DNA of 51,686 nucleotides from an uncultured Erysipelotrichaceae bacterium (GTDB lineage Bacteria; Bacillota_I; Bacilli_A; Erysipelotrichales; Erysipelotrichaceae), in assembly GCA_947385085.1 (NCBI GenBank), contig CANDJN010000015.1:1-51686 (forward strand), read 5' to 3'. Made by a program: the position numbers and the translations under genes. Below are positions 34,459 through 43,677 of this stretch, piece by piece; position 1 is the stretch's first letter; each line of letters starts with the position of its first letter. The notes below the pieces were generated by a model. That model worked only from the letters and a program-made list of their open reading frames with translations, was not told the origin of the DNA and did not search any database.

Positions 34459-35691
34459 CTACATATCCTTTTTTCCAATATCATGACGATAGAACAACGC
34501 ATCGCACTTTACCTTTGCGACATCCGCATATGCTTTATCGTATGCCTCCTGCAAAGTATCACCCTTTGCGCTGATAAGCAGTACGCGACCGCCGTCACTT
34601 ACCAACTCATCATTCACCATAGCCGTTCCCATATGGAACACCTGTCCTTCCACCTGTTCCAAGCCGTGGATCAAAACGCCCTTGGTTGAGGATTTAGGGT
34701 AGCCATCGGATGCCATCACGACGCCAAGCGTTACCTGCGAATCCCACTCCAGTTTCATCGGCTCATGACGCATGATCGCCTCAATCACATCGGCCATATC
34801 CGTTTTGAGTCTAGGTAGAATCACCTCTGCCTCGGGATCACCCAAGCGTGCGTTAAACTCAATCGTTTTAATGCCGGAATCAGTGACCATCAAGCCGCCA
34901 TACAAGAATCCGGTAAACGGTGTTCCCTCTTGTACCATCGCTTTGGCAGCCGGTATCATAATTTGCGTCATCGCCTCATCCACCAGCTTTGGGGTGATCG
35001 TTTGAACCGGGGAATAAACGCCCATACCGCCGGTATTGGGACCTTGATCATTATCATAGGCACATTTATGATCCTGGGCAATTTCCATTGGAATCACCAT
35101 ATCATCACAGACAAAACAAATGAGCGAAAATTCAAAGCCGCTTAAAAATTCCTCGATGACGACTTTATTATCCGCAACCGCAAAGGCTTCCTTGAGCGCT
35201 GCTTCGGCATCTTTTAATGTATGTACAACACTGACGCCCTTCCCCGCCTTTAAGCCATCCTCTTTAATGACAATTGGAACGCCCTGTTTTTGTACATAAT
35301 CCCATGCGTTCGCATAGCTTGTAAAGGTTTGATAAGATGCGGTAGGAATATTGTATTTACTCATTAATAATTTCGCAAAGTCCTTGCTAGATTCAATCTG
35401 CGCCGCTGCCTTGGTTGGCCCAAATATTTTCAAGCCGGCAGCTAAGAACGCATCGACAACACCCAATGCTAAGCTTGCCTCCGGTCCGACCACTGTCAGA
35501 TCAATCGCTTTTTCCTTCGCAAATCGCACCAATTCTTCGACATTTTCCGCCGCGATATCGACACATTCCGCAATTTTCGCCATGCCCGGATTACCCGGAG
35601 CCGCATAGATTTTATCCACGCGCACACTGCGGTGAAACGCATCCGCTATAGCATGTTCCCGTCCGCCTTTACCAATGACAAGTACCTTCAT
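34459..35691 (-). CDS. purD: Phosphoribosylamine-glycine ligase
   Basis: PurD makes glycinamide ribonucleotide, the second step of purine synthesis. I use the ATG at 35691 (MKVLVIGKGGREHAIADAF), preceded by TTAGGAGG; the frame is open 23 codons further but without an RBS. The 410-residue ATP-grasp protein shows GPEASLALGVVDAF, the ATP-binding KEDGLKAGKGVSVV, EEFLSGFEFSLICFV, NTGGMGVYSPV and EFNARLGDPEAEVILPRL. No other pur genes are adjacent, so purD is separated from a standard pur cluster and joined to fhs. Confidence 0.97.
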   Translation of the reverse strand: MKVLVIGKGGREHAIADAFHRSVRVDKIYAAPGNPGMAKIAECVDIAAENVEELVRFAKEKAIDLTVVGPEASLALGVVDAFLAAGLKIFGPTKAAAQIESSKDFAKLLMSKYNIPTASYQTFTSYANAWDYVQKQGVPIVIKEDGLKAGKGVSVVHTLKDAEAALKEAFAVADNKVVIEEFLSGFEFSLICFVCDDMVIPMEIAQDHKCAYDNDQGPNTGGMGVYSPVQTITPKLVDEAMTQIMIPAAKAMVQEGTPFTGFLYGGLMVTDSGIKTIEFNARLGDPEAEVILPRLKTDMADVIEAIMRHEPMKLEWDSQVTLGVVMASDGYPKSSTKGVLIHGLEQVEGQVFHMGTAMVNDELVSDGGRVLLISAKGDTLQEAYDKAYADVAKVKCDALFYRHDIGKKDM

Positions 35692-35768
35692 ACCCGTTCC
35701 TCCTAATCGTTTTTTAGCCGCATACATCATCTTTTTGTTACTATTATCGCGACTACTCATATGTTATT

Positions 35769-35797
35769 ATTTTACTTTATTTTCAGATGCTTTACAA
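35769..35797 (-). promoter_or_regulatory. Promoter of the purD-fhs-aldolase operon
   Basis: On the minus strand TTGTAA (35792-35797) and TAAAAT (35769-35774) are 17 bp apart, about 75 nt before the purD start. I see no purine riboswitch in the short leader. Confidence 0.7.
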
Positions 35798-35842
35798 TAA
35801 TAATCGCCATGCATCTCAAATTAAAACAATAGTCTTCTCAAA

Positions 35843-35896
35843 CAGAAAAAACAGTCCGATTCACAGCGCAGACATGTGCACTGGCACGACTGTTTT
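35843..35896 (-). terminator. Terminator of darA
   Basis: AAAACAGTC (minus strand from 35896) pairs with GACTGTTTT ending at 35848, followed by further T. The loop of about 31 nt can form a smaller inner hairpin (GTGC with GCAC-like text). Confidence 0.65.
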
Positions 35897-35905
35897 CTTG
35901 TTGTT

Positions 35906-36229
35906 TTACAGCTTTACAAACTTTTCCACATCTACGACAAATATGGTTGCGCCTCCTACCTGTACCTCTACCGGGAATGACGCATATCTACCGATGTCAT
36001 ACGACGCTGTGCTGGGAACCACTTCAGTTCTGCGGCGGCTGTATTCGCCGATTACCTCAATCGCTTTTTCTACTTTATCATCGTCAGTACCCACGATCAG
36101 GGTCGTATTCCCGGCACGCAAGAAGCCTCCGGTCGTTGCTAAACGTGTCACCTGATAATTCTCTTTGGTCAAAGCACTGGATACTGCCGGGCTATCATCA
36201 TTTGACATAATCGCTAAAATTAATTTCAT
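35906..36229 (-). CDS. darA: Cyclic-di-AMP receptor, PII-like (DarA/PstA)
   Basis: The ATG at 36229 (MKLILAIMSNDDSP) follows AAAGGTG; an in-frame GTG three codons earlier overlaps it. The 107-residue protein has the PII-like ferredoxin fold and family marks: IMSNDD, TRLATTGGFLRAGNTTLIVG, a variable loop with YSRRRTEVV, and VQVGGATIFVVDVEKF. DarA trimers bind c-di-AMP and are linked to osmolyte and amino-acid balance, though partners are poorly known. It has its own promoter and terminator. Confidence 0.93.
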   Translation of the reverse strand: MKLILAIMSNDDSPAVSSALTKENYQVTRLATTGGFLRAGNTTLIVGTDDDKVEKAIEVIGEYSRRRTEVVPSTASYDIGRYASFPVEVQVGGATIFVVDVEKFVKL

Positions 36230-36266
36230 TGTGATCACACCTTTCGTCTGTTTTTGATCTGCCTTT

Positions 36267-36295
36267 ATTTTATCACGTTTTGCGTTTCATCGCAA
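36267..36295 (-). promoter_or_regulatory. Promoter of darA
   Basis: On the minus strand TTGCGA (36290-36295) and TAAAAT (36267-36272) are 17 bp apart, with a short leader of about 30 nt. Confidence 0.8.
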
Positions 36296-36376
36296 TGTCG
36301 AAGTAACAATTAGAAACAATATTTCGCTTAAAATAATCACAAAATATGTGATAAAAGCGTAAAATTGTAAAAATTG

Positions 36377-36928
36377 TTAACATTTTTGCACAATCCATTC
36401 ATATCTGGCTACTTCGCAGTTATTCAGCATATATTTTCGCATATCTCCCGCTTGCGGCATTTCATTGAAATACGTATAAAAGGGCAAGGACACTCCGCCA
36501 TGCGCAACGATCAACAGCGACAAATCGGCAGCCTTTTGTTTCAATTCATCAATGAAATCGTAGATTCGCGCATAAAACAGCGATGTTTTTTCACAATCGG
36601 GAAACATCGCCTCATCCGCAATCGACCAGAAACGCTTAAAATCTACCTGATCCAAGCCATGCCCCTCAAAGCAGCCAAAGCCGCGTTCCATAATCCGCGC
36701 ATCCTCAAAAATCGTCGTTTGATGTGCCTCATTGATTATTGTCGCAGTTTCCTTTGCCCGCATCAGTGGTGAAGTGATAATGTAATCAATCCGTTCTTTC
36801 GCTAATATATCGCGTGTCATCTGAGCTTGTTTTCTGCCGGTATCGTTTAATGGTATGTCGCTTCTTCCCTGTATAATTCCGGCCAAATTCCAATCGGTTT
36901 GACCATGTCGCGTTACATATAGTTTCAT
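36377..36928 (-). CDS. Histidine phosphatase (phosphoglycerate-mutase-like)
   Basis: The ATG at 36928 (MKLYVTRHGQTDWNL) is 5 nt after AAAGGAGA, giving 183 residues. RHG at residues 8-10 carries the phosphohistidine; IQGRSDIPLNDTGRKQA, ITSPLMRAKETA and LLIVAHGGV (second His) complete the active site. These enzymes act on small phosphate esters such as alpha-ribazole phosphate or phosphoglycerate, or are broad phosphatases; the substrate cannot be assigned. It runs toward darA but with 147 nt and a darA promoter between. Confidence 0.92.
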   Translation of the reverse strand: MKLYVTRHGQTDWNLAGIIQGRSDIPLNDTGRKQAQMTRDILAKERIDYIITSPLMRAKETATIINEAHQTTIFEDARIMERGFGCFEGHGLDQVDFKRFWSIADEAMFPDCEKTSLFYARIYDFIDELKQKAADLSLLIVAHGGVSLPFYTYFNEMPQAGDMRKYMLNNCEVARYEWIVQKC

Positions 36929-37536
36929 AGTTTCTCCTTTTATGCTCAATACAGCGAATCATCTTTTGATCCAGAAGGAAAGGCCATATACTGCGGTATT
37001 GCTAATATGATGAATTGCCGCACAGTATTCATTAAGAAGCTGTTTTATTTTCACTGCTTCCTTCGCAAACATATTCGCCTACTATAGATTAGATTATATT
37101 CTGTTTAACAATATGCTGTGCCATTCCAGTTCTCCTCGAAAATCCCGATTTGTTAAATCAATTATATCACCTAACCGTTTGAATGTATATAAGCAAAAAA
37201 TCATACCTAAGTGGGAATGTTGCGTAGCTATTGATTTGTTTTTTTGCCATTTTAAATATCTTGTTTTAAAAAAACAGATTAAAGTGTTATAAAGCACACG
37301 ATATTATGTAAGCGGTCGCTATGGTAATCGATTAGATTTTAACAAGACAAGAGTTTGAAGCATTCGTGTTGATATATGTCTGTTTCTGCAAATTCAACTG
37401 AAAGCACCGATTTTTTTAGCCAAACGGTTCTTTTTTCCTAGCCATATCGTTATATCTACTGAAACAAAATTCGCCATTTTTCGCCTTCATCATTCTATGA
37501 CTTGTGTTATAATATCCTCTAAAAGGAAGTGATTAG
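36929..37536. other. Intergenic region, about 600 nt, AT-rich
   Basis: No gene is well supported. A minus-strand frame of 67 codons (37094-37297) starts at an ATG without a good RBS. Its text, for example GMIFCLYTFKRLGDI, reads protein-like and could be a remnant, but I recognise no family. Near the right end TGT-TATAAT (37505-37513) is an extended -10 promoter for the patatin gene. Confidence 0.5.
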
Positions 37537-38391
37537 ATGAAACGATGCGGTATGGTATTAGAAGGTGGAGGAATGCGCGGTTTGTATACTGCCGGAGTTT
37601 TGGATTATTTCATGGATCAGGGGTTCTATCCCAATGGTATTGTCGGTGTATCTGCCGGTGCCTGTCATGCATGTAGTTACATATCCAAACAAAGGGGACG
37701 TAGTTTCCGCATCAATACTGCTTATCTTAAAGGAAAGGATTATTTAAGCCTTCGTTCATTAATAAAAACGGGTTCTTTATTCGGAATGGATTTTATCTTT
37801 CATCGCATTCCGGAAGAATTGGATCCCTTTGACTATCAGAGCTTTGATACAGCGGGGATAGATTTTATCGCCGTCTCTACGGATGTGGAAAGCGGTAAGC
37901 CTTACTATCATATCATCAAGGACGGACGGGCAGATATTGATTATATCCAGGCATCCAGTAGTTTGCCACTGTTATCTCCGATGGTAGAAAAACAAGGACG
38001 GAAGCTGTTAGATGGCGGTGTCAGTGATTCCATTCCAATCCTTTATATGCAAAAACGCGGTTATGAAAAAAATATCGTGATCCTAACTCAATGCAAAGGC
38101 TATCGCAAAGGACGAAACAACCTAATGCCGATCATTTGCCATCAATTTCGCGATTATCCGCAATTTGTGACTGCATTGGAGAATCGCCATCTGCATTATA
38201 ATGAAACACTTGATCAGCTAAAACAAATGGAGCGAGAGAATAAGGTATTCATCATTCAGCCAAGTCAGCCGGTAACCATATCGCGCCTCGAGAAAAATAT
38301 AGATAAACTAACAGCGCTCTATCAGGAAGGCTATGACGATGCCAAAAATCGTTATCCGTCCATGATGGACTTCCTATCGGATGCATCTTGA
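37537..38391 (+). CDS. Patatin-like phospholipase (RssA/YjjU type)
   Basis: This 284-residue protein begins MKRCGMVLEGGGMRGLYTAG with the oxyanion loop GGGMRG, followed by the nucleophile elbow GVSAGAC (Ser near 41) and the catalytic Asp in KLLDGGVSDSIP (DGG near 168). These form the Ser-Asp dyad of patatin lipases, which release fatty acids from phospholipids or other acyl esters. No signal peptide is visible. AAAAGGAAGTG precedes the ATG and an extended -10 lies 24 nt upstream. It is probably monocistronic. Confidence 0.93.
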   Translation: MKRCGMVLEGGGMRGLYTAGVLDYFMDQGFYPNGIVGVSAGACHACSYISKQRGRSFRINTAYLKGKDYLSLRSLIKTGSLFGMDFIFHRIPEELDPFDYQSFDTAGIDFIAVSTDVESGKPYYHIIKDGRADIDYIQASSSLPLLSPMVEKQGRKLLDGGVSDSIPILYMQKRGYEKNIVILTQCKGYRKGRNNLMPIICHQFRDYPQFVTALENRHLHYNETLDQLKQMERENKVFIIQPSQPVTISRLEKNIDKLTALYQEGYDDAKNRYPSMMDFLSDAS

Positions 38392-38504
38392 AGCATAAAA
38401 CTAATGATCGTTGTCTATGACAGCGATTTTTTTATCCTTCCTTTATTTACTCCAATCTTTTCTCTGATTCATCAGTGATAATACATCTATATAAAGGATT
38501 CAGA

Positions 38505-38670
38505 TTTTTTGGAGTTTTCTGTTCAGCATGCATTCAGGAAACAGGGAGATGAATGCTCTTAACAAACAGCGCATACAATTCTTTTTGAATAAAAACTCCA
38601 AAAAGTTGTATGAAAAGGTTTACATTTGCTCCAGAACATGATATTCTATTTATGGGGCAAAACTCCAAAA
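38505..38670 (+). promoter_or_regulatory. Promoter of the PTS operon flanked by AAAACTCCAAAA sites
   Basis: TTTACA (38619-38624) and TATTCT (38642-38647) are 17 bp apart. AAAACTCCAAAA occurs just upstream (38592-38603) and just downstream (38659-38670) of this promoter, and once inverted at 38507-38518. The placement on both sides of the promoter suggests operator binding, perhaps with looping. The likely ligand is the RpiR-type regulator encoded in the operon (inference). Confidence 0.65.
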
Positions 38671-38777
38671 TAAACAATTAAAAAGGAGCACAGAAGCAAA
38701 AAACATACAGAAAAACATTACGATTCTTCTGTTTCACTGATACTTTTATAGACACCAATAGAAAGGTTGCGATTGCG

Positions 38778-39065
38778 ATGTTTCACTCACTGATTGAACG
38801 CTTCAAAGTAGAAATCAAGGCAAAGGATGTAGCTATTTGGTTTACCCTCAGCTTTATCGGCGTATTGCTCATATATCTGTTCATTATGAAACGCAGTATG
38901 GATGCTTCCTTGTGGATAGAAACATTTGGCTTTGCATTGGTGTTTGTGCTCATGATGATCGGCACCAAATCCTATAGTCATTTTGTCGATCAATTCTATC
39001 AATCACATATTGATCGTCAAAATCGCAAGCATGCTCGTAAAAGCAAAAAGCGCTCTAAAAAGTAA
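38778..39065 (+). CDS. Small membrane protein with basic tail, first gene of the PTS operon
   Basis: This 95-residue protein has two hydrophobic helices (about 20-37 and 47-63) and a very basic C-terminus (HARKSKKRSKK) that would lie in the cytoplasm. AGAAAGG is upstream of the ATG. It sits between the operon promoter and the PTS permease, 94 nt from the latter, so it is probably co-transcribed. I do not recognise the family. The basic tail could contact nucleic acid, membrane or an acidic partner, but that is speculation. Confidence 0.7.
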   Translation: MFHSLIERFKVEIKAKDVAIWFTLSFIGVLLIYLFIMKRSMDASLWIETFGFALVFVLMMIGTKSYSHFVDQFYQSHIDRQNRKHARKSKKRSKK

Positions 39066-39159
39066 CATAATGTTCTTGGCTAATATTTGTATTGATGAAT
39101 AAAGGGAGCTTCAATACAAAATTAGATAAAATCTAATTGCTGAAAGGAAGGAGATTAAC

Positions 39160-40614
39160 ATGGCAAAATTGGATTACAAAGCAATGTCGCAGAGTATTCT
39201 TGACAATGTTGGCGGAACGGAAAACTTAGCCAATATCAACCACTGTGCGACAAGACTTCGCCTGAAGCTGAAAGATCCGGAAAAGGCCAATAAAGCGGAA
39301 TTGAAAAAGCTTGACGGCGTTTTGGGTGTTGAAGTTGCCGGCGAAGAAACGCAGATCATTGTCGGTCAGATCATTGAAGATTTATTCTTCGCATTTGAAA
39401 AGGTTACCGGCATGAAAGGCGGGGTTGTGGATGAAAATCTTGATCCCGGATTAAAAGGCGGAAACAAGTCACCGTTGGCTCTGTTCATGGGCTTCTTGCA
39501 ACTGATGGCAGGAATCATGTCACCGGTTATCCCAACGTTGATTATCGCAGGTTTCTTCTCGCTGATTCTTACGTTAGGTACGACCTTCTTCAATTTGGAT
39601 GCGACAACCTCTACGTATACGATTCTGTATAATATCTCACAGGCACCGTTCTATTTCTTACCGGTTATGGTTGCTTATACCTCCGCTAAGAAGTTTAACG
39701 TAGAACCGCCGATGGCAATGCTTTTGGCCGGTGTGCTGCTATACCCGGGCTGGGAAGCATTGGTAGCTGCTGGAAGTGAAACAGGCTTTACCTCTTACTT
39801 CGGTATTCCTGTATATCTGTGCTCCTATGGCTCTTCCGTGATTCCGATTGTATTATCTGTTTGGATCATGAGCAAGGTTGACGGCTTCTTAAAACGTATC
39901 ATTCCGAATACGATTCGTTACTTCTTGAAACCGGTATGCTTAATCTTCATCATGTCATTCATCACCTTGGCATTAACCGGACCTCTGGGTTACTTGATTA
40001 CCGATTATATCGCTGCCGGTATCAATTTCATCCGTGAAACTGCGCCATGGCTAACCGTTCCTGCGATCTATTTGTTCTCTGTGACTCTCGGTGTATTCTG
40101 CCCGGGCTTCCACTTAGCACTAATTCCGATCGCAACGACAAACTTTGCGGCGTTAGGGTATGATGATGTTATCAACATTTGGTTCTTCTCCGGTACGACC
40201 GTACCCGGCTTTACCGCTCTGTGGTTCTCTCTCAAAACCAAGAGTGTCAAAGGACGCAACGTCGGTATCCCTGCCGCAATCTCTGCATTGTTTGGCGGTA
40301 TTTCTGAGCCGACAACCTATGGTATCCTTTACAAGGTTCCGATTCTGTACGTAGTGAACTCAGTAGCCGGTTTCGTATTGGCACTTTACAACGGTATCGT
40401 TGGAACCAAGGCTTATGCATATGGCGCATATTATTTAACGAATTTACCATTATTCTACTCTGAAGCAGATCCAAGTAACCTGTATAAAGCACTGATCGGC
40501 GTCGCTATCGTAGCGGTGGTAACCTTCGTCGGTGTTATGTTTACCAAATGGGAATACTCAGAAGATGATGAAGCCGGAAGTGTTCCTACAATGAGTTTCT
40601 TCAAAAAGAAATAA
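39160..40614 (+). CDS. PTS sugar transporter, fused EIIB-EIIC (glucose superfamily)
   Basis: Residues 1-80 are EIIB with the phosphorylatable Cys in NINHCATRLRLKL (about residue 27) and VGQIIEDLF. From about 105 the protein is EIIC with ten hydrophobic stretches, FGGISEPTTYGILYK-like active-site text and a C-terminal charged tail. There is no EIIA domain in its 484 residues. It imports a sugar and phosphorylates it on the way in, using phosphate relayed from EI, HPr and a separate EIIA. The glucose-type EIIA at 43678 is the obvious nearby donor. The sugar is unknown; the pattern fits the sucrose/trehalose/MurNAc branch. AAGGAAGGAG precedes the ATG. Confidence 0.92.
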   Translation: MAKLDYKAMSQSILDNVGGTENLANINHCATRLRLKLKDPEKANKAELKKLDGVLGVEVAGEETQIIVGQIIEDLFFAFEKVTGMKGGVVDENLDPGLKGGNKSPLALFMGFLQLMAGIMSPVIPTLIIAGFFSLILTLGTTFFNLDATTSTYTILYNISQAPFYFLPVMVAYTSAKKFNVEPPMAMLLAGVLLYPGWEALVAAGSETGFTSYFGIPVYLCSYGSSVIPIVLSVWIMSKVDGFLKRIIPNTIRYFLKPVCLIFIMSFITLALTGPLGYLITDYIAAGINFIRETAPWLTVPAIYLFSVTLGVFCPGFHLALIPIATTNFAALGYDDVINIWFFSGTTVPGFTALWFSLKTKSVKGRNVGIPAAISALFGGISEPTTYGILYKVPILYVVNSVAGFVLALYNGIVGTKAYAYGAYYLTNLPLFYSEADPSNLYKALIGVAIVAVVTFVGVMFTKWEYSEDDEAGSVPTMSFFKKK

Positions 40615-40753
40615 GAAATGGTCAAGGGTTTGAAGGATGCTTCAAGCCCTTCCTTGTAATATAAAAGATGTTATAACATTATATGTAATGTTTCTTTATT
40701 TCACTCCAAATAATATGATATACTTACTTATATATCTTAATGGAGGTTTATTT

Positions 40754-41611
40754 ATGGCAACAACAATGAGTTTAGGCAGTCAAATCCAATCCGTATATCC
40801 GAATTTAACAAAATCAGAGAAAAAAGTAGCGACTTATATCATGAAGCATATTGATGATATTGCGGCACAGACATTGGCGCAAATGTCGAAAACAGCTCGC
40901 GTCGGTGAAGCGACAATTATGCGTTTCATTTATAAGCTGGGATATGAGAATATCGCCCAATTCAAAATTTCCGTAGTACGGGAAAATGTTGTAAATCATG
41001 AAAGCAATGATAATGATGAATCACCGGAAGCCTATGCGAAAAAGGTTTTTAAGCTAATGAATGATACGATTCAAGCCAATGCCGATCAAGATATTCAAAG
41101 AATTGCCGATCTTATTGATCAGGCTTCACATATCTATTTCTTCGGCAACGGAACATCCGGATATGGCGCAGAAGTGGCTGCTTATCGCTTTTTCCGTGCC
41201 GGCGTCTCTTGTGAAGCCATCACCGATATTCACATGATGGCCATGAAATCAGCCCTAGTCAGGGAAGATGAATTGGTAATCGCCATTTCTCAAAGCGGCG
41301 ATAACTCCGATATGGTACATGCGGCCAAACGTGTCAAGAAAAACCATTGTCCGCTCATTACCATCTCCGGACGTTCTCTTTCACCTTTATCATCATATGG
41401 CGATATCAATTTGTTTCATGCGCCGATTTCCTTTAGTGATCGAACCTATTATGGCGGAATGCTGGGTATCATCATTCAGGAATTTCTGTTAGAGATGGTC
41501 TTCAATGCCTATTCGCAAAAAGATCCGGAAAGAATTGATGAAATTCAACGTGCTACAACCATCGCAACCAATTTACATCACGAAGGCTTAAAGGCCAAGG
41601 GTGATGAATAG
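40754..41611 (+). CDS. RpiR-family transcriptional regulator
   Basis: The ATG at 40754 (MATTMSLGSQIQSVYP) is about 9 nt after TGGAGG; the longer frame opening at 40637 is not needed. The 285-residue protein has an N-terminal HTH_6 (SEKKVATYIMKHIDDIAAQT, then ARVGEATIMRFIYKLGY) and a SIS sugar-phosphate-binding domain from about 120 (HIYFFGNGTSGYGAEVAAYR, then VIAISQSGDNSDM). RpiR regulators respond to phosphosugars and control the linked catabolic operon. A possible internal promoter upstream (TATACT at 40719) has the operon motif ACTCCAAA beside it. Confidence 0.93.
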   Translation: MATTMSLGSQIQSVYPNLTKSEKKVATYIMKHIDDIAAQTLAQMSKTARVGEATIMRFIYKLGYENIAQFKISVVRENVVNHESNDNDESPEAYAKKVFKLMNDTIQANADQDIQRIADLIDQASHIYFFGNGTSGYGAEVAAYRFFRAGVSCEAITDIHMMAMKSALVREDELVIAISQSGDNSDMVHAAKRVKKNHCPLITISGRSLSPLSSYGDINLFHAPISFSDRTYYGGMLGIIIQEFLLEMVFNAYSQKDPERIDEIQRATTIATNLHHEGLKAKGDE

Positions 41612-41641
41612 GTCTATATAAATAAGAAGGGGGTGATCGCG

Positions 41642-42424
41642 ATGTTAGAACAACGTTTGTTTATCCCTTGTGAGGATCATGATATTCCAATGGTGATCGC
41701 CTATCCGCAGGGAGATGGGCCATTTCCGTGTATGTTGTTATTACATGGGTTTATGTCCTATAAAGAAGGGGATGGCTATTTATTCACAAAAACAGCGGAG
41801 AAATTAGCCGAAGCCGGCATTGCCAGCGCTCGGATTGATTTTTGCAGCATGGGTGAAAACCGCTATTCCCGAATCCACTACGGTACAGAGATCTGTATTA
41901 AGGAGGCAAAGGCAGCTTTTGAATATTTACAAACGCGTGAAGACATCATTCATGATCGCATCGGTATTTTAGGTCACAGTATGGGAGGAAGAATTACCTT
42001 TTTAAGTTCAGAACTGCCATCAAAGTGTCTGGTTACCTTTAACGGCGCCGTAAATGTTGACAAACCCGGTGCTTTAACACTTAAAGGCTTGAATGCGCAC
42101 GATATTGAAAGACAAGGCTATACAGTTTATCTAACCAGTGACGGGCGATCGGAGCTACTGTTCCCTAAATTTGTTGAGGATTTACAAATACATTCTGATG
42201 CCATTTACCAATATACCAATCCGATTCTTGTCTGTGTCGGAGCGGATGATCCTACATTAGACCCGAAAGTAAGCTATCAGTTTGTCGAAACGTGCGGAAT
42301 GGAGAATGTGGATATGGTTGTCATTGAGAAAGCCAATCATACCTTTAATGCTAAAACCAAGGACTTTACCAAGGTATATGAGCTATTAGACAAAGTTGTG
42401 CCATGGCTACAGGAACATTTATAA
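41642..42424 (+). CDS. Alpha/beta hydrolase (cinnamoyl-esterase-like)
   Basis: The ATG at 41642 (MLEQRLFIPCEDHD) follows AAGGGGGTGA; a GTG three codons earlier lies within that RBS. The 260-residue protein has LLLHGFMSYKEGDGY (oxyanion loop), the nucleophile elbow ILGHSMGGR (Ser near 115), an Asp in CVGADDPTLD and His in EKANHTF. This is a cytoplasmic carboxylesterase type with no signal peptide. It is 30 nt after rpiR and 45 nt before another hydrolase, so the operon likely deacylates an ester-decorated sugar brought in by the PTS (inference). Confidence 0.87.
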   Translation: MLEQRLFIPCEDHDIPMVIAYPQGDGPFPCMLLLHGFMSYKEGDGYLFTKTAEKLAEAGIASARIDFCSMGENRYSRIHYGTEICIKEAKAAFEYLQTREDIIHDRIGILGHSMGGRITFLSSELPSKCLVTFNGAVNVDKPGALTLKGLNAHDIERQGYTVYLTSDGRSELLFPKFVEDLQIHSDAIYQYTNPILVCVGADDPTLDPKVSYQFVETCGMENVDMVVIEKANHTFNAKTKDFTKVYELLDKVVPWLQEHL

Positions 42425-42469
42425 CATCAAAAATCACTTACAAGCAAATTTAGAAAAGGAGGCGCAGAA

Positions 42470-43540
42470 ATGAGAGAATATGATCAAAATCTAGTTAAGC
42501 TCATCCAACAGAAAGCTTATACGGAAACAATCGACGGCATTGATATTATCATGAAGCCGGTGCCGGATGATAATCGCAAGCACGTTGTGGATCCTCGCGT
42601 TGTGGAGACGACTAAGATTAAAATGAACGTAAAAAGTTTAGATCGCAATTCTAAATTTTCCTTATATGGACAGCGTGTTCGTCCGGATAAGGTAAGCTAC
42701 GATATCACAACCACGGATGTCCATGAGGATGAGGATCTTGTCAGAATCAACGATGATCACTATATTGATGTTTATACGTTTACTCCGGAAAACTACGAAA
42801 CCGGACGCCCTGTATTGATTTATTTACATGGCGGCGGCTATATGACCGGTGATGTCGCAGAATTCCGCATGGCAATGCGCTTTGTCTGTGAACAGTCAGG
42901 ATGTAAGGTGATCTTCCCCGAATATCGTCTTTCTCCGGAAAATCCCTATCCTGCCGGTATTGAGGATTGCCATGCCGTCGTAGAATGGGTTTATGAAAAT
43001 GCCGATTCCTTGGACGTAGATCGAAATAAAATCATGGTTGGCGGTGACAGTGCCGGAGGCGGCTTAACCAATTCCTGCCTGTATCTCGATAAAGAAAAGC
43101 ATCACATTCATTATGCCTATGAATACTATGCGGCGTTCGATACCAACTTTGAAAAATATGAAGCGATTTATTCCGATGACTTATTTGCGGTGATTGATGA
43201 TCATAAGGTATATGCACAAAATCGCATTGATCGCATTCGCTACAGCGGCAGTACCGGTGATCTCTACTTACAGGGAAAGGTTTCCAAGGATGATCCGATG
43301 GTTTCCATCATGTCTTGCGATGATCTTTCATGGCTGCCGGATATGAGTGTAGTATGCGGTGAATATGACTTTTTACGACTGTGCTCCGATGCCTTCGTAA
43401 AACGAGCCACAGAAGCAGGAGTATCGGTACGCTCGTTGCGTTACCTGGGCTGTGATCACGGCTTTATGGAAAAGGTCGGCGTCTTGCCTCAGGCGGAAGA
43501 AGTACTGCTGGATATGGCAGAGGTATTAAAGAATCTATAA
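42470..43540 (+). CDS. Alpha/beta hydrolase of the hormone-sensitive lipase family
   Basis: This 356-residue protein is preceded by AAAGGAGG. Its HSL signature is complete: YLHGGGYMTGD (oxyanion HGGG, about residue 121), VGGDSAGGGLTN (nucleophile Ser near 191), Asp in VVCGEYDFLR and His in LGCDHGFME. An N-terminal cap of about 110 residues has no membrane segment. HSL-type esterases cleave short acyl esters. It is the last gene of the PTS operon. Two different esterases in a sugar operon suggest an acetylated or acylated substrate. Confidence 0.9.
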   Translation: MREYDQNLVKLIQQKAYTETIDGIDIIMKPVPDDNRKHVVDPRVVETTKIKMNVKSLDRNSKFSLYGQRVRPDKVSYDITTTDVHEDEDLVRINDDHYIDVYTFTPENYETGRPVLIYLHGGGYMTGDVAEFRMAMRFVCEQSGCKVIFPEYRLSPENPYPAGIEDCHAVVEWVYENADSLDVDRNKIMVGGDSAGGGLTNSCLYLDKEKHHIHYAYEYYAAFDTNFEKYEAIYSDDLFAVIDDHKVYAQNRIDRIRYSGSTGDLYLQGKVSKDDPMVSIMSCDDLSWLPDMSVVCGEYDFLRLCSDAFVKRATEAGVSVRSLRYLGCDHGFMEKVGVLPQAEEVLLDMAEVLKNL

Positions 43541-43587
43541 AAGAATCTATAAATAATAACAAGCCAAGTCAATTATATATAGATGAT

Positions 43588-43640
43588 AAGAAAAGGAAGT
43601 CAAGCAGTTGATCATCTCAATTGTTAGACTTCCTTTTCTT
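43588..43640. terminator. Bidirectional terminator between the PTS operon and EIIA
   Basis: AAGAAAAGGAAGTC (43588-43601) and GACTTCCTTTTCTT (43627-43640) are a perfect 14-bp inverted repeat with A- and T-rich outer arms, placed between convergent genes. Confidence 0.85.
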
Positions 43641-43677
43641 TCACCATAATCCTTGGCTTTTATCGATCATATTCTTA

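Noticed and set aside
36335..36353. The near-palindrome TCACAAAATATGTGA upstream of darA
   Set aside because: It resembles a regulator site but lies 40 bp or more upstream of the darA promoter as a single AT-rich copy; too weak to call.
37094..37297. A 67-codon minus-strand frame between the phosphatase and patatin genes
   Set aside because: No good RBS and no recognised family. It may be a remnant, so it is only mentioned in the intergenic note.
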